Part shown: positions 33,791 to 46,988 of the stretch, piece by piece
How positions within the stretch are numbered: position 1 is the first letter of the stretch
Layout of the letters: every line of letters starts with the position of its first letter
Source of the DNA: Larix kaempferi
Taxonomy: Eukaryota; Streptophyta; Pinopsida; Pinales; Pinaceae
Direction: 5' to 3'
Length of the DNA: 64,000 nt
NCBI GenBank assembly: GCA_027924585.1
Contig: BSBM01000425.1
Location: 62,001-126,000 of the forward strand
Made by a program: the position numbers and the translations under genes
The notes under the pieces: generated by a model
What the model saw: only the letters and a program-made list of their open reading frames with translations
Databases searched by the model: none
Told to the model about the DNA's origin: nothing

Positions 33791-35898
33791 GTATGAGGTC
33801 AGAGGGAGTACGGGAAACGATGGCCGAAATGCATTATAAATAATAATAAAGAGTTGAATCATGGAGGAACGGAGAAACCAAGAATCATAGGCTCAAATGA
33901 AGTACCTGAAAGCAAAGGCAAAGTCAGACAAACTTATCCATGGGGTAACTGTCCATGTTCAAATGGTGGAACATGATCTCCAAGAGGATACAATAATGAT
34001 CCAAGATACTGATGCATATATCATGGCCACTAAAATACAAGCGTGGATCCATGAGGAACATAAGTGTAAACATAGCCACAGAAATACAAGGTGGATCTAT
34101 GTCAAAACTGGAGAACATAGCCATAGAGAACAAGCTGGATCTATGTCTCATCACGAGCCAAAAAGAGTGTGGCTCAGTCTTGCGCAACTTGGGTGATAAC
34201 ATAAATGAGGTGATGCTATCGAGGATCCCAAGGTCTTCATCCAAAAACAACCCAAGGTACAAACCTATCCATGCGAATAAATGAGCTGTTGTCGAACATG
34301 GGAGGTATCGTTTGATTACCGGTCATTGATGTATACCGTTAACAAACGTGAGGGTGTCCACCAATAATGAAAATGGAACCCAAGGTACCTAGTACATTCA
34401 AGCAAGTGCGAATAGATGGTCTTGCCGTCGAACACTTGAAGAATCCATCGGATAGGAGACATTGATGTATTCCCATCTATCCAATAGCGAGGGAAACTGC
34501 CACTAATGACTGCAATCCCCAAGGTACTAACCGAAACTCTAAACTTCATTCCCAGAGCACAATGAGTTGAAGTCGATGGGAAGAAGTCCGTTGAAAAGGA
34601 GGCCTTAATGCATCCTCCATCATCCAACACGAGGGACACTCAACAGGTATGAGCTGATTTGAAGTAGGACTGAACACATGATGAAACAGACGGACACCAA
34701 GGAATGGCCGACACATGAGGTCAAGGCAACTGCAGAATGGCCGACACAGGTTATATCCTTGAACAGTGAGCACGACACAAGAGTGACTTAGGCAGCTTGG
34801 AACACAAAGGGACCACGATGCAAGTCTGCAATGTAGGAGACATTAACAGATTCTCCATATGAGTGGAAGACTAACCAAATGGAGGAGTAGGAACTCTGAG
34901 ATCAAGTTTACCCTAAGGCCAATGCTAGAACCCAACTTGTTTGATAGACTCAAAACAGGTGCTTTGTTCAAGGAAATAGTTGACTTGCTGCCATCATATT
35001 GAAAGATATTTTGGCATTCTTCCCTTCCCTTTCCTTTGTCATTTTTTAACGAGCTTGACAAAGAACTAAAGCATGCTTGACGGTATTTTCATATTTAAGG
35101 AGTCTGAAAAACCTAGAAGAAAACTCCATACACCTATCCGTGGATTTTATATCGAGCCTGGATTGGTCTGTGCTCGGCGGTGTTTTCTTGCTTATAGAGT
35201 TGAAAAACTTAAACAGTCCTCTATACACTTATCCGTGGATTTTATATCGAGCCCGGATTGGTATGTGCTCACTTGGTGTTTTCACATTTCGAGAGTCTGA
35301 AAACCCTAAAGACGACTCCAAAGGTCCTTTTTCGTAAAGTTAGTCTCCTTCCCCGAAAAAGTGTAAAATGATGGAAGAAGAACTCTTCTAGCGCATACAA
35401 GAGTATACCTAGAGTATACCTTTTCCGTAAATTATCCACCAAGGCCCGGAAAAGGGGTAATTCTATACCTAAGTGGATGTCAGTTCAGTTATTTAAACGA
35501 GCCCGAAAAGACAACTATGCTCGGCAAACTTTTCCTATTTAAGGAGTCTGAAAAGGGCTTAAAAGAACTCCATAGGGATCTTTTCCATAAAGGTTTAACG
35601 AGTCGGGAAAAGTAAACTCATGACCTCCTTACTGTTTTTAACGAGCTCAAAGGAGATAGGAAAATGCTCACAACTTCCTTACTGTTTTTAACGAGCTCGA
35701 AGTGAAGATGAAAGAAATGCTCATAACCTACTTACTGTTTTTAACGAGCTCGAAGTGAAGGTAGAAGAATGCTCGTAGCCTCCTTACTGTTTTTAACGAG
35801 CTCGAAGGAAAGGTGGAAGACTGCTCGTAACCTACTTACTATTTTTAACGAGCTCGAAGTGAAGGCAGAAGAATGCTCGAAATGGGAAGAGACGAGTG
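33791..35898 (-). other. 3' region of unit A: mosaic of degenerate short repeats
   Basis: About 2.1 kb between the ORF stop and the PPT. No supported coding sequence. Repeats seen: three ~45-50-bp units with 'tacaaggtggatctatg' (about 34017-34150); two related ~70-bp units with 'attgatgtat...aatggaacccaaggtac' (about 34326 and 34463); two 33-bp units with 'gaatggccgacaca' (34702, 34735); and many TTTAACGAGC words from 35045 on, ending in the regular ~60-bp array at 35621. Tandem repeats here are a known trait of Tat-type elements. Confidence 0.75.
35621..35880 (-). repeat. ~55-60-bp tandem repeat, 5 units (unit A)
   Basis: Five units with the core TTACTGTTTTTAACGAGCTC followed by 'gaagtgaag' and 'gaatgctcg'. 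They end just before the ORF stop codon on the - strand. Confidence 0.88.
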
Positions 35899-38829
35899 TC
35901 AGTGACATGCAAAACTAGCTCCAAGCGCATGGAACAAAGCTATGCCTAATGCAAGGAACATGGGCAAGATAAGGACACTCAGGGTGTGTCTCCTCCAGGT
36001 AAAAGGTGTCAAATTGAAAAGGCAAAATGATACAGGGCTTAGCGGAAATGAGATCAGAGATGGAGGCTTATACAACGGGCTAAAAGCATGGAAGCCGGCT
36101 TCAAGCTCATTAGCGCAAGCGGGATCATAATAGATGCATATGCAATTGGAACACAAAGATGGGAGCCTTATCAGGGATGGCCAGAAATATGTGAGGAAGA
36201 AAGATATGAGGCTTCTTCTCAAAGTCATGGTAAATCTAAAAAGGCTCCCGATCCTATGAGAAAAACTCAGCATGGGCACCAGAATGGCATAAGGGTGCTG
36301 ACTAGGGTGACCCATGTTAGGTAGGCTCTGCTGTCGGACTGGTGCACAATGCATAAAGAGATGGCTAACACACCAATATCCAACAGGTTCGACCCTATGG
36401 CGAATTCGGATGGCAAAAGGTTCAAATGCAACATAACAGCGGGGAAGCCTAAACCTATATGCAAGGTTCCGAATATACCTGACATGGTTGCACAAGGTGT
36501 CGAAAAGGACCAGTAAGCAAGTATACATCCAGCTAAGAATCCTGTCTCCAAGAAACATTAGTACCGGGATCATATCTAAAACATATGTAAAGGAAGACCC
36601 GATACAAGTCACTGTGGTAGAAATACTTTCAACTTCACTATCATCAACAGCAGGCATAAACAAAGCAGAGTTTTCGAATGAAGACTCTATGGTGTCCAAG
36701 CCCGAGGACTTACAATCAACAAGATCAAATTCAGGATGAAGATCAAAGTTGAAGGACATGATGGAATCTGTAGAAACAAATTCATGATCACGGGAGTTGA
36801 AAATTCTAGAAGCAGAATCAAACTCAGCAGGAACACCGATTTGCGGATCTATAGGAAAGTCCAAAGACTCAACAGTAGGAAGATCAAACTTTAAGGTCAA
36901 ACCGGGGCTGGACATAACTGCGACTGGATCAACATCCAAGTGAATGGAAGACTGTACTATAGACTCTAGGAAAACTTCATCGGAAGGAAGTATATCATCC
37001 CAGATAGAATACATATCTAAACATTCAGATGGAGGTGTCACTTGGTCAAAAGCTGGGACCAAGTCCCGAGAAGGTAAGCATGAACTCAGAGACTTCTTCT
37101 CAGTAGCAGTTGAACTCAAGGAACAATATGCCACATGAGGCGCATGTGACATAGTAGTGCCTAATGACGAGTGATCAGACTGGTCTACAGATGGGTAATA
37201 AGGAGGATCAACGAATGCAAGCTGGTCGATGGTGACAATGTTTTCGTTATGAGGGAAATGCATCACACGAAAAAGCGTAGACACCACAGCATGCATAGCA
37301 TAAACGTAATCACTCCTGAGGATCATATCAAAGTCCATAGGGTCCTTTAGAACCATAAAATCAACTAAGACTGTTTTTCCACCCAAGGTAACAGGTGCCT
37401 GACGGAGGAATCCGATCGGTTCACTAGGTCTTCTATCGAAGGTCAACGGCCAATTAGCAGCTGGAAAAACATTAGGGAATCCCAAATCTCTCCAAGCATA
37501 AGCGGATAAGATACTAACAGAAGCACCTTCATCAACAATACATCGATCAACCGTATGGTTCCAGATATCAACCTTTATCTGAAAAGGTGTCGAAGAAGGA
37601 AGACGAGGCTTGGCTAGACTATTCCAATCAAAGGAAACAATCCTAGGGCTTGGTAGGGGTTCACATGGCACAGATGAAGTGCCCCCTTTTTTAGGAACAT
37701 CCAAACTGGTAATGCAGAAGACTTCAGTAGTAGGTGCATCAATCTATGAAGGACTGATGGGATCGGTCGAAGATTGCATCGATTCAATCACTTCACTCTC
37801 CGAAGGAAGAGTGGGGTCGACCAAAGATTGCATTGGTTCAACCACTTTATCAACCAAAGGTTGATCTGGCTGCAGGGAATCTATAGACAACTCAGGAACA
37901 GAGGTTCCTTCAGACATGGACCACACTCTTCGTACCTCTGGAATGGCAGGGCATCGGTGAGTAAGGTGATCTCCCTTACAAAGTTTACAAGGGAACTTTG
38001 GTTTCCGTCCTATAGGTTTAGACTCCTTTACAACGTCAGTACTCTCAGCATGACTAGCATTGGCTGACAGCTTGCCCCCAGCATGACTCACAGAGGCTGG
38101 TTGCTCAGAAGCAGAAGACTTTTGAACTAAGGACCACACTTTTTGCACTTCTGGAAGTACAGGGCACAAGTAAGTAAGGTGGTCTCCCTCGCAAAACTTA
38201 CAAGGGAACTTAAGCTTCTGTTTGTTGGGTTTGTCGACAATGTCAACTCCCTCAGCATGACTTGCAGTGGCTGATCTGGTATCTCCAGTATGACTCACAG
38301 GAACTGGTGACTTGTCATTAATATGACTAGCAGTGATCAATGACGTGTCCTCAACATGACTGACAGTGGTTGAAGACAAACTTTCAGTATGATTTTCAGT
38401 GACTAAAAGTTTTCTCCCAGCATGACCTCCAGAGGCTGGGTGGGTGCCCCCTGCATGATCTGCAGAGGCAGGGTGCTTGCCCCCTTGTTTTGGCATCTTA
38501 TTCCTATTCTTCCCCCGTCTATTCCTTTTAGACTGCTGGTTACTAGTATTGCTACTTTCACCACATGAGGTAGAAGGAGGAGGAGAAGATGTTACTGGCA
38601 AAGGAGGCACAGGGTTCTGATGCTCTTGATTTGAGGTGCTCACAAAAGAAGCGTCAGGAGCAAGCAAGGCATTCGGAGTGGAAAACAACCAAACCGGCAG
38701 CCCAATAGTGAATCCAGGAAGATTCAGAGTAGCCATTAAGGGAGCACCAATGTTTCCAATGAATGGAACAGCACAAGGATCCCCCGGAACAGGGGTACCT
38801 TGATTGGCACTCGCCGGAATGCTAGACAT
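35899..38829 (-). pseudogene. Gag/protease-like ORF, unit A (one nonsense codon)
   Basis: Same 977-codon frame as the intact copy at 52216-55146, without length change. The codon for Glu362 is TAG here (around 37744; GAG to TAG), splitting it into 361 codons with both zinc knuckles and a downstream open part with the protease-like domain. An extra difference near the break gives Lys-Lys where the other units have Glu-Lys. Without readthrough only the zinc-knuckle half would be made. Confidence 0.88.
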
Positions 38830-39417
38830 AGTTTCTCGCTCAAATGAACAAGAAGTTCCCTAAGGCAAACTAAAAACAAGTATCACAAAGAGCACACCAC
38901 TAAAAAAAGGTCCTAAGTAAATCAAACCAGGCAAACAGATGCCTTCCGGAGAAGAGTCTGGGATGATGAGGGCCCAGAACAGATCAACGAAGGATGAAGG
39001 ACAGTTACCCGGGGTCCACAATACAATGACTAAGGGTGCAAGCGCTGGAATCACCCAACCGCCCTCCCAAAGACCTGCAAGGGATTTCCTCCCACGTATG
39101 TCCTAGGTACAGCAGATATACCCTCCGCTGTCACCTGTGTATGAACCTAGAGTCTGATACTAAGGATACCACAACACCGAAAACTCCTGGGGGAACAGTC
39201 ACCGGTCAAATCAGAAAGCATGGGCAGGGTAGCTAAGCCCGAAACTCGAAAGAGTCCCCAATACGCAATCCGATCCTGGCGTATGCTCGAACAGAAAGTA
39301 GGAGGGGTATTCCCACAAACTGATCTCACATTGACCTACTGCATATGCTCCCAGGAAAATTTTGAGTGAGGTGGGTTTGCCTAATGATAGTCTCACTATG
39401 ATTTTTGTGCAATGTGT

Positions 39418-39454
39418 GATCTTGGGTGGTTTAAGGTGTTTTAAACCCAAGATC
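39418..39454 (-). other. Leader hairpin, unit A
   Basis: GATCTTGGGT pairs with ACCCAAGATC. The stem extends to 15 base pairs with a 2-base bulge (inner TTTAA/TTTAAA) and a ~5-base loop. Repeated at 47577, 55735 (one stem mismatch) and 63893. Confidence 0.7.
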
Positions 39455-40557
39455 CTAACCAAAACTAGTTGGTGTAGTGTAACCTAGAAAAGAAAATGTT
39501 GCTAGTTCATTTTATTAGAGTTCATTTTAAAGGTTACTTGATTACTCAAAAAGGTAGTGGGTGTGTGAGAGTGGTTATAACAGAAATGGAGTACTGAAAA
39601 TGAAATATTTACCACCAAACAAATCTTTTTCTTTTCAATGCAAGTCTTAAAATTCTGATCTAGAATGCATGTGCAAATGCAATTTTTTAATCTTTTGAAT
39701 GCAAAAAGGGTAAAAATAAAGTCTAAATGTACAAAAGTAAACTGAAAACCTAAAAATGCAGCTACTCAAACCAAAAAGTATGCAAAAGAAAACTTGTTCT
39801 TTTTTATGCAAAGCACTCTAAAATCTTTTAAGCCACTTGCAAGGTACTCTATTTAGAAAATGAATTAAAATTCTTTATGCTTTTCAAAGGTAAGAAACAA
39901 AAACTGAAACTAACCTACTATCAAAGCAAAGCAAAGAAACTTTCAGGTTCTCTTTATGAAACAGTAAAAGCTACCAAATATGACTTTCAAATTCTTATTG
40001 ATGTAAGCATGCCAAACATTGGGAAAAGAGTACAAAAACTACTTTTAGACCCAAACGAAGCAAATGACCTACGAAGAAGTATGGTTTGGTAAAGTCAGGT
40101 CTGCACGTAAACAATGCAAACAAGGTCTTGAACAACAGCCAAAACACTTGAGCTTTCACTACAAAAGAAAAACTAAAAGCATAAGGGAGGACAAGAAACC
40201 AACCTAAAAGAGAAATTTCACTCAAATAGATACAAACAGGGTCAAAAAGACTCAAGAGGTTTCAAATCCAGTGGAAATGGGGCAAGCAAGTTCAATCAGA
40301 CTCAAAATAGGGTACAAAACACCAAACAGGTCCACAACCCCCCAACTTAAGTCAACAAACCCCAAAGCTTTCCAAACAAGCCCAAAATGATCAAAAGAGG
40401 TTCAAATCATGAATGTAGGATCAATACAAGGATGGGCGACCACTTACAGGGATTTAACACAGACCTAAGGTCATCAGGGACCCCAAAAAATGCAGCCACA
40501 GCCCCTAGATTTGGGTCCACAACCCAAAAACTCAAAAATTTCAAACCCAGATTTTGA

Positions 40558-40663
40558 GCGCTACTGTGTATGAAGGAAACTAGCACTCATAGCAGTATGG
40601 GCGCTACTGTGAAAAGGAAAAGTAGCGTATGGGCGCTACTGTGTGGTACAAACAGTAGCATAC
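40558..40663 (-). other. GCGCTACT motif cluster in leader, unit A
   Basis: Three GCGCTACTGTG-type words and inverted AGTAGCGTA-type words within ~106 bases, starting ~200 bases downstream of the PBS. Unit A has degraded two of them (AGCACTC, AGTAGCATAC), while B and C keep AGCGCTC and AGTAGCGTAC. Confidence 0.6.
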
Positions 40664-40860
40664 AAGAAAAAAAAGTCTAAAAAACGGGGTTAAAACCCCC
40701 AAACTGGGTCCACAAAGGTTTGCAAGGGTTGGGAAGGGTCTGTAAAAAAGCCCAGGAGGGTCAAACAGAGCCTACTAACTGATCCTAATCAAGAAAATGA
40801 ACAAAGACCATCAAACAAGACTGAAGAAATGACCTTGGATACCCCTAAGCAGTTAGGCTA

Positions 40861-40878
40861 TCCCCAGCGGAGTCGCCA
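40861..40878 (-). other. Primer-binding site, unit A
   Basis: On the - strand TGGCGACTCCGCTGGGGA, three bases after the LTR end. I recall this type of PBS as tRNA-Arg-like and typical of Ogre elements; a tRNA match should confirm. Confidence 0.8.
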
Positions 40879-40881
40879 TTC

Positions 40882-41936
40882 TGTTGTGGGGAAAATGCAC
40901 CTATAGTTAAGGGGAGAAACTACCAACTTACGGTGATAAAGATAGACTAACAAGCATTCTGCAAGTACAACAAATAAATGAAGAGATTAGGGTTTAGATA
41001 TGTAGGAACCTCATTCAGAAGGTTGATCCTAGCTTTGCCTCCTTCGCTCTTCAATGCTTATCCACTGTCGCAATGCCCAGACCTGCAAAACAACTTGATA
41101 CCTTTCTCAAATACATTTGACTACACATATAAGACTGATATTCATAATAGAAGAAGACATCAGATGATAAACAAACTGTAATCAAATCCAAGACACATTA
41201 ATAGGTCATATTTGGAAAGAGAAGAACGTCTGATCTTTATTAATGAATGAAAGCAAGTACATACAATTATACCTTCCTTCAAGCTTGGCACTTCACGAAA
41301 CCTAGATTCAAGATCTCCTGCTTCCGTTCTCCAAGGATCCCAGCCTCTAAGCAATTGTACTAGGGTTTACCAAAACTGAAGCACAAGAGAGGGGGATGAA
41401 GGTCTCCATTCCTCCAGCATAACTTTGCAATTAGGCTTGCTCCCCTCACATGACCCTTCTACCCTCCTTATATAGTCAATGAGGAAGAGGAAAAGAAGTT
41501 ACAACCGCTCAAGAGGTTTCCCAACCAACTTAACTTACTCGAATTTCGAGATTTTGACCAAAACAGGTGTGTACTCTACTCTATAGTAGACAAAGTCGCG
41601 TACATATGGCAATGGGCGCTACTTTGAATGAGGTAAAGTCGCGTACACACGCTACTATTATAACAGTAGAGTCGCGCTCATAGTGAAAAATGGCCAAAAA
41701 CAGGCTTTTCTGCTCATTTTCAGGAGATGGTTTGGTCTGGAAAAATGTTCCTAAGGGTCATATACATCAAATGGGTCAAGAATGAGGTAATTTCAACCAT
41801 TTTTAGTGTCCCAAATGACTCCTCCATCCACAATTGTCCTGTTGTGTGACTGAACTTGATCTCAAGAAGTGTCGTCATGCGACCAAAGGAAACAAGTGTC
41901 GTCACGGACGGAGAGGTGTCATTTCAAGCTATAACA
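40882..41936 (-). repeat. LTR B
   Basis: 1055 bp. It serves at once as the 5' LTR of unit A and the 3' LTR of unit B. TATA box at 41466-41475 (- strand). Confidence 0.93.
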
Positions 41937-44057
41937 GATGCCCCCTAATGTATGAGGTCAGAGGGAGTACGGGAAACGATGGCCGAAATGCATTATAAAT
42001 AATAATAAAGAGTTGAATCATGGAGGAACGGAGAAACCAAGAATCATAGGCTCAAATGAAGTACCTGAAAGCAAAGGCAAAGTCAGACAAACTTATCCAT
42101 GGGGTAACTGTCCATGTTCAAATGGTGGAACATGATCTCCAAGAGGATACAATAATGATCCAAGATACTGATGCATATATCATGGCCACTAAAATACAAG
42201 CATGGATCCATGAGGAACATAAGTGTAAACATAGCCACAGAAATACAAGGTGGATCTATGTCAAAACTGGAGAACATAGCCATAGAGAACAAGCTGGATC
42301 TATGTCTCATCACGAGCCAAAAAGAGTGTGGCTCAGTCTTGCGCAACTTGGGTGATAACATAAATGAGGTGATTCTATCGAGGATCCCAAGGTCTTCATC
42401 CAAAAACAACCCAAGGTACAAACCTATCCATGCGAATAAATGAGCTGTTGTCGAACATGGGAGGTATCGTTTGATTACCGGTCATTGATGTATACCGTTA
42501 ACAAACGCGAGGGTGTCCACCAATAATGAAAATGGAACCCAAGGTACCTAGTACATTCAAGCAAGTGCGAATAGATGGTCTTGCCATCGAACACTTGAAG
42601 AATCCATCGGATAGGAGACATTGATGTATTCCCATCTATCCAATAGCGAGGGAAACTGCCACTAATGACTGCAATCCCCAAGGTACTAACCGAAACTCTA
42701 AACTTCATTCCCAGAGCACAATGAGTTGAAGTCGATGGGAAGAAGTCCGTTGGAAAGGAGGCCTTAATTCATCCTCCATCATCCAACACGAGGGACACTC
42801 AACAGGTATGAGCTGATTTGAAGTAGGACTGAACACATGATGAAACAGACGGACACCAAGGAATGGCCGACACATGAGGTCAAGGCAACTGCAGAATGGC
42901 CGACACAGGTTATATCCTTGAACAGTGAGCACGACACAAGAGTGACTTAGGCAGCTTGGAACACAAAGGGACCACGATGCAAGTCTGCAATGTAGGAGAC
43001 ATTAACAGATTCTCCATATGAGTGGAAGACTAACCAAATGGAGGAGTAGGAACTCTGAGATCAAGTTTACCCTAAGGCCAATGCTAGAACCCAACTTGTT
43101 TGATAGACTCAAAACAGGTGCTTTGTTCAAGGAAATAGTTGACTTGCTGCCATCATATTGAAAGATATTTTGACATTCTTCCCTTCCCTTTCCTTTGTCA
43201 TTTTTTAACGAGCTTGACAAAGAACTAAAGCATGCTTGACGGTATTTTCATATTTAAGGAGTCTGAAAAACCTAGAAGAAAACTCCATACACCTATCCGT
43301 GGATTTTATATCGAGCCTGGATTGGTCTGTGCTCGGCGGTGTTTTCTTGCTTATAGAGTTGAAAAACTTAAACAGTCCTCTATACACTTATCCGTGGATT
43401 TTATATCGAGCCCGGATTGGTATGTGCTCGCTTGGTGTTTTCACATTTCGAGAGTCTGAAAACCCTAAAGACGACTCCAAAGGTCCTTTTTCGTAAAGTT
43501 AGTCTCCTTCCCCGAAAAAGTGTAAAATGATGGAAGAAGAACTCTTCTAGCGCATACAAGAGTATACCTAGAGTATACCTTTTCCGTAAATTATCCACCA
43601 AGGCCCGGAAAAGGGGTAATTCTATACCTAAGTGGATGTCAGTTCATTTATTTTAACGAGCCCGAAAAGACAACTATGCTCGGCAAACTTTTCCTATTTA
43701 AGGAGTCTGAAAAGGGCTTAAAAGAACTCCATAGGGATCTTTTCCATAAAGGTTTAACGAGTCGGGAAAAGTAAACTCATGACCTCCTTACTGTTTTTAA
43801 CGAGCTCAAAGGAGATAGGAAAATGCTCACAACTTCCTTACTGTTTTTAACGAGCTCGAAGTGAAGATGAAAGAAATGCTCATAACCTACTTACTGTTTT
43901 TAACGAGCTCGAAGTGAAGGTAGAAGAATGCTCGTAGCCTCCTTACTGTTTTTAACGAGCTCGAAGGAAAGGTGGAAGACTGCTCGTAACCTACTTACTA
44001 TTTTTAACGAGCTCGAAGTGAAGGCAGAAGAATGCTCGAAATGGGAAGAGACGAGTG
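41937..44057 (-). other. PPT and 3' region, unit B
   Basis: Same organisation as unit A, with the PPT at about 41940-41949. The ~60-bp five-unit tandem repeat is at 43781-44039. Confidence 0.75.
43781..44039 (-). repeat. ~55-60-bp tandem repeat, 5 units (unit B)
   Basis: Same five units and same order as in unit A. Confidence 0.88.
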
Positions 44058-46988
44058 TCAGTGACATGCAAAACTAGCTCCAAGCGCATGGAAGAAAGCT
44101 ATGCCTAATGCAAGGAACATGGGCAAGATAAGGACACTCAGGGTGTGTCTCCTCCAGGTAAAAGGTGTCAAATTGAAAAGGCAAAATGATACAGGGCTTA
44201 GCGGAAATGAGATCAGAGATGGAGGCTTATACAACGGGCTAAAAGCATGGAAGCCGGCTTCAGGCTCATTAGCGCAAGCGGGATCATAATAGATGCATAT
44301 GCAATTTGAACACAAAGATGGGAGCCTTATCAGGGATGGCCAGAAATATGTGAGGAAGAAAGATATGAGGCTTCTTCTCAAAGTCATGGTAAATCTAAAA
44401 AGGCTCCCGATCCTATGAGAAAAACTCAGCATGGGCACCAGAATGGCATAAGGGTGCTGACTAGGGTGACCCATGTTAGGTAGGCTCTGCTGTCGGACTG
44501 GTGCACAATGCATAAAGAGATGGCTAACACACCAATATCCAACAGGTTCGACCCTATGGCGAATTCGGATGGCAAAAGGTTCAAATGCAACATAACAGCG
44601 GGGAAGCCTAAACCTATATGCAAGGTTCCGAATATACCTGACATGGTTGCACAAGGTGTCAAAAAGGACCAGTAAGCAAGTATACATCCAGCTAAGAATC
44701 CTGTCTCCAAGAAACATTAGTACCGGGATCATATCTAAAACATATGTAAAGGAAGACCCGATACAAGTCACTGTGGTAGAAATACTTTCAACTTCACTAT
44801 CATCAACAGCAGGCATAAACAAAGCAGAGTTTTCGAATGAAGACTCTATGGTGTCCAAGCCCGAGGACTTACAATCAACAAGATCAAATTCAGGATGAAG
44901 ATCAAAGTTGAAGGACATGATGGAATCTGCAGAAACAAATTCATTATCACGGGAGTTGAAAATTCTAGAAGCAGAATCAAACTCAGCAGGAACACCGATT
45001 TGCGGATCTATAGGAAAGTCCAAAGACTCAACAGTAGGAAGATCAAACTTTAAGGTCAAACCGGGGCTGGACATAACTGCGACTGGATCAACATCCAAGT
45101 GAATGGAAGACTGTACTATAGACTCTAGGAAAACTTCATCGGAAGGAAGTATATCATCCCAGATAGAATACATATCTAAACATTCAGATGGAGGTGTCAC
45201 TTGGTCAAAAGCTGGGACCAAGTCCCGAGAAGGTAAGCATGAACTCAGAGACTTCTTCTCAGTAGCAGTTGAACTCAAGGAACAATATGCCACATGAGGC
45301 GCATGTGACATAGTAGTGCCTAATGACGAGGGATCAGACTGGTCTACAGATGGGTAATAAGGAGGATCAACGAATGCAAGCTGGTCGATGGTGACAATGT
45401 TTTCGTTATGAGGGAAATGCATCACACGAAAAAGCGTAGACACCACAGCATGCATAGCATAAACGTAATCACGCCTGAGGATCATATCAAAGTCCATAGG
45501 GTCCTTTAGAACCATAAAATCAACTAAGACTGTTTTTCCACCCAAGGTAACAGGTGCCTGACGGAGGAATCCGATCGGTTCACTAGGTCTTCTATCGAAG
45601 GTCAACGGCCAATTAGCAGCTTGAAAAACATTAGGGAATCCCAAATCTCTCCAAGCATAAGCGGATAAGATACTAACAGAAGCACCTTCATCAACAATAC
45701 ATCGATCAACCGTATGGTTCCAGATATCAACCTTTATCTGAAAAGGTGTCGAAGAAGGAAGACGAGGCTTGGCTAGACTATTCCAATCAAAGGAAACAAT
45801 CCTAGGGCTTGGTAGGGGTTCACATGGCACAGATGAAGTGCCCCCTTTTTCAGGAACATCCAAACTGGTAATGCAGAAGACTTCAGTAGTAGGTGCATCA
45901 ATCTCTGAAGGACTGATGGGATCGGTCGAAGATTGCATCGATTCAATCACTTCACTCTCCGAAGGAAGAGTGGGGTCGACCAAAGATTGCATTGGTTCAA
46001 CCACTTTATCAACCAAAGGTTGATCTGGCTACAGGGAATCTATAGACAACTCAGGAACAGAGGTTCCTTCAGACATGGACCACACTCTTCGTACCTCTGG
46101 AATGGCAGGGCATCGGTGAGTAAGGTGATCTCCCTTACAAAGTTTACAAGGGAACTTTGGTTTCCGTCCTATAGGTTTAGACTCCTTTACAACGTCAGTA
46201 CTCTCAGCATGACTAGCATTGGCTGACAGCTTGCCCCCAGCATGACTCACAGAGGCTGGTTGCTCAGAAGCAGAAGACTTTTGAACTAAGGACCACACTT
46301 TTTGCACTTCTGGAAGTACAGGGCACAAGTAAGTAAGGTGGTCTCCCTCGCAAAACTTACAAGGGAACTTAAGCTTCTGTTTGTTGGGTTTGTCAACAAT
46401 GTCAACTCCCTCAGCATGACTTGCAGTGGCTGATCTGGTATCTCCAGTATGACTCACAGGAACTGGTGACTTGTCATTAATATGACTAGCAGTGATCAAT
46501 GACGTGTCCTCAACATGACTGACAGTGGTTGAAGACAAACTTTCAGTATGATTTTCAGTGACTAAAAGTTTTCTCCCAGCATGACCTCCAGAGGCTGGGT
46601 GGGTGCCCCCTGCATGATCTGCAGAGGCAGGGTGCTTGCCCCCTTGTTTTGGCATCTTATTCCTATTCTTCCCCCGTCTATTCCTTTTAGACTGCTGGTT
46701 ACTAGTATTGCTACTTTCACCACATGAGGTAGAAGGAGGAGGAGAAGATATTACTGGCAAAGGAGGCACAGGGTTCTGATGCTCTTGATTTGAGGTGCTC
46801 ACAAAAGAAGCGTCAGGAGCAAGCAAGGCATTCGGAGTGGAAAACAACCAAACCGGCAGCCCAATAGTGAATCCAGGAAGATTCAGAGTAGCCATTAAGG
46901 GAGCACCAATGTTTCCAATGAATGGAACAGCACAAGGATCCCCCGGAACAGGGGTACCTTGATTGGCACTCGCCGGAATGCTAGACAT
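44058..46988 (-). pseudogene. Gag/protease-like ORF, unit B (one nonsense codon)
   Basis: Full-length frame (2931 bp) with one break: the codon for Gln320 is TAG (near 46030; CAG to TAG), after both zinc knuckles. The 652-codon remainder with the protease-like domain is open. The break differs from that in unit A, so the two were lost independently. Confidence 0.88.

Larger units (their letters stand above)
38830..40860 (-). other. Leader between PBS and ORF, unit A
   Basis: About 2 kb of untranslated leader, very long for a gypsy element. No supported ORF. It contains a strong hairpin (39418-39454) and a GCGCTACT motif cluster (40558-40663). Confidence 0.7.

Noticed and set aside
33897-34284. 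Open frames on both strands in the 3' region of each array unit
   Set aside because: They repeat only because the units are near-identical; they overlap each other on both strands and lie in degenerate short repeats outside the coding strand logic of the element.
38860-39054. 64-codon frame upstream of the main ORF (units A, B, D)
   Set aside because: Not open in unit C, the best preserved copy; no recognisable motif.
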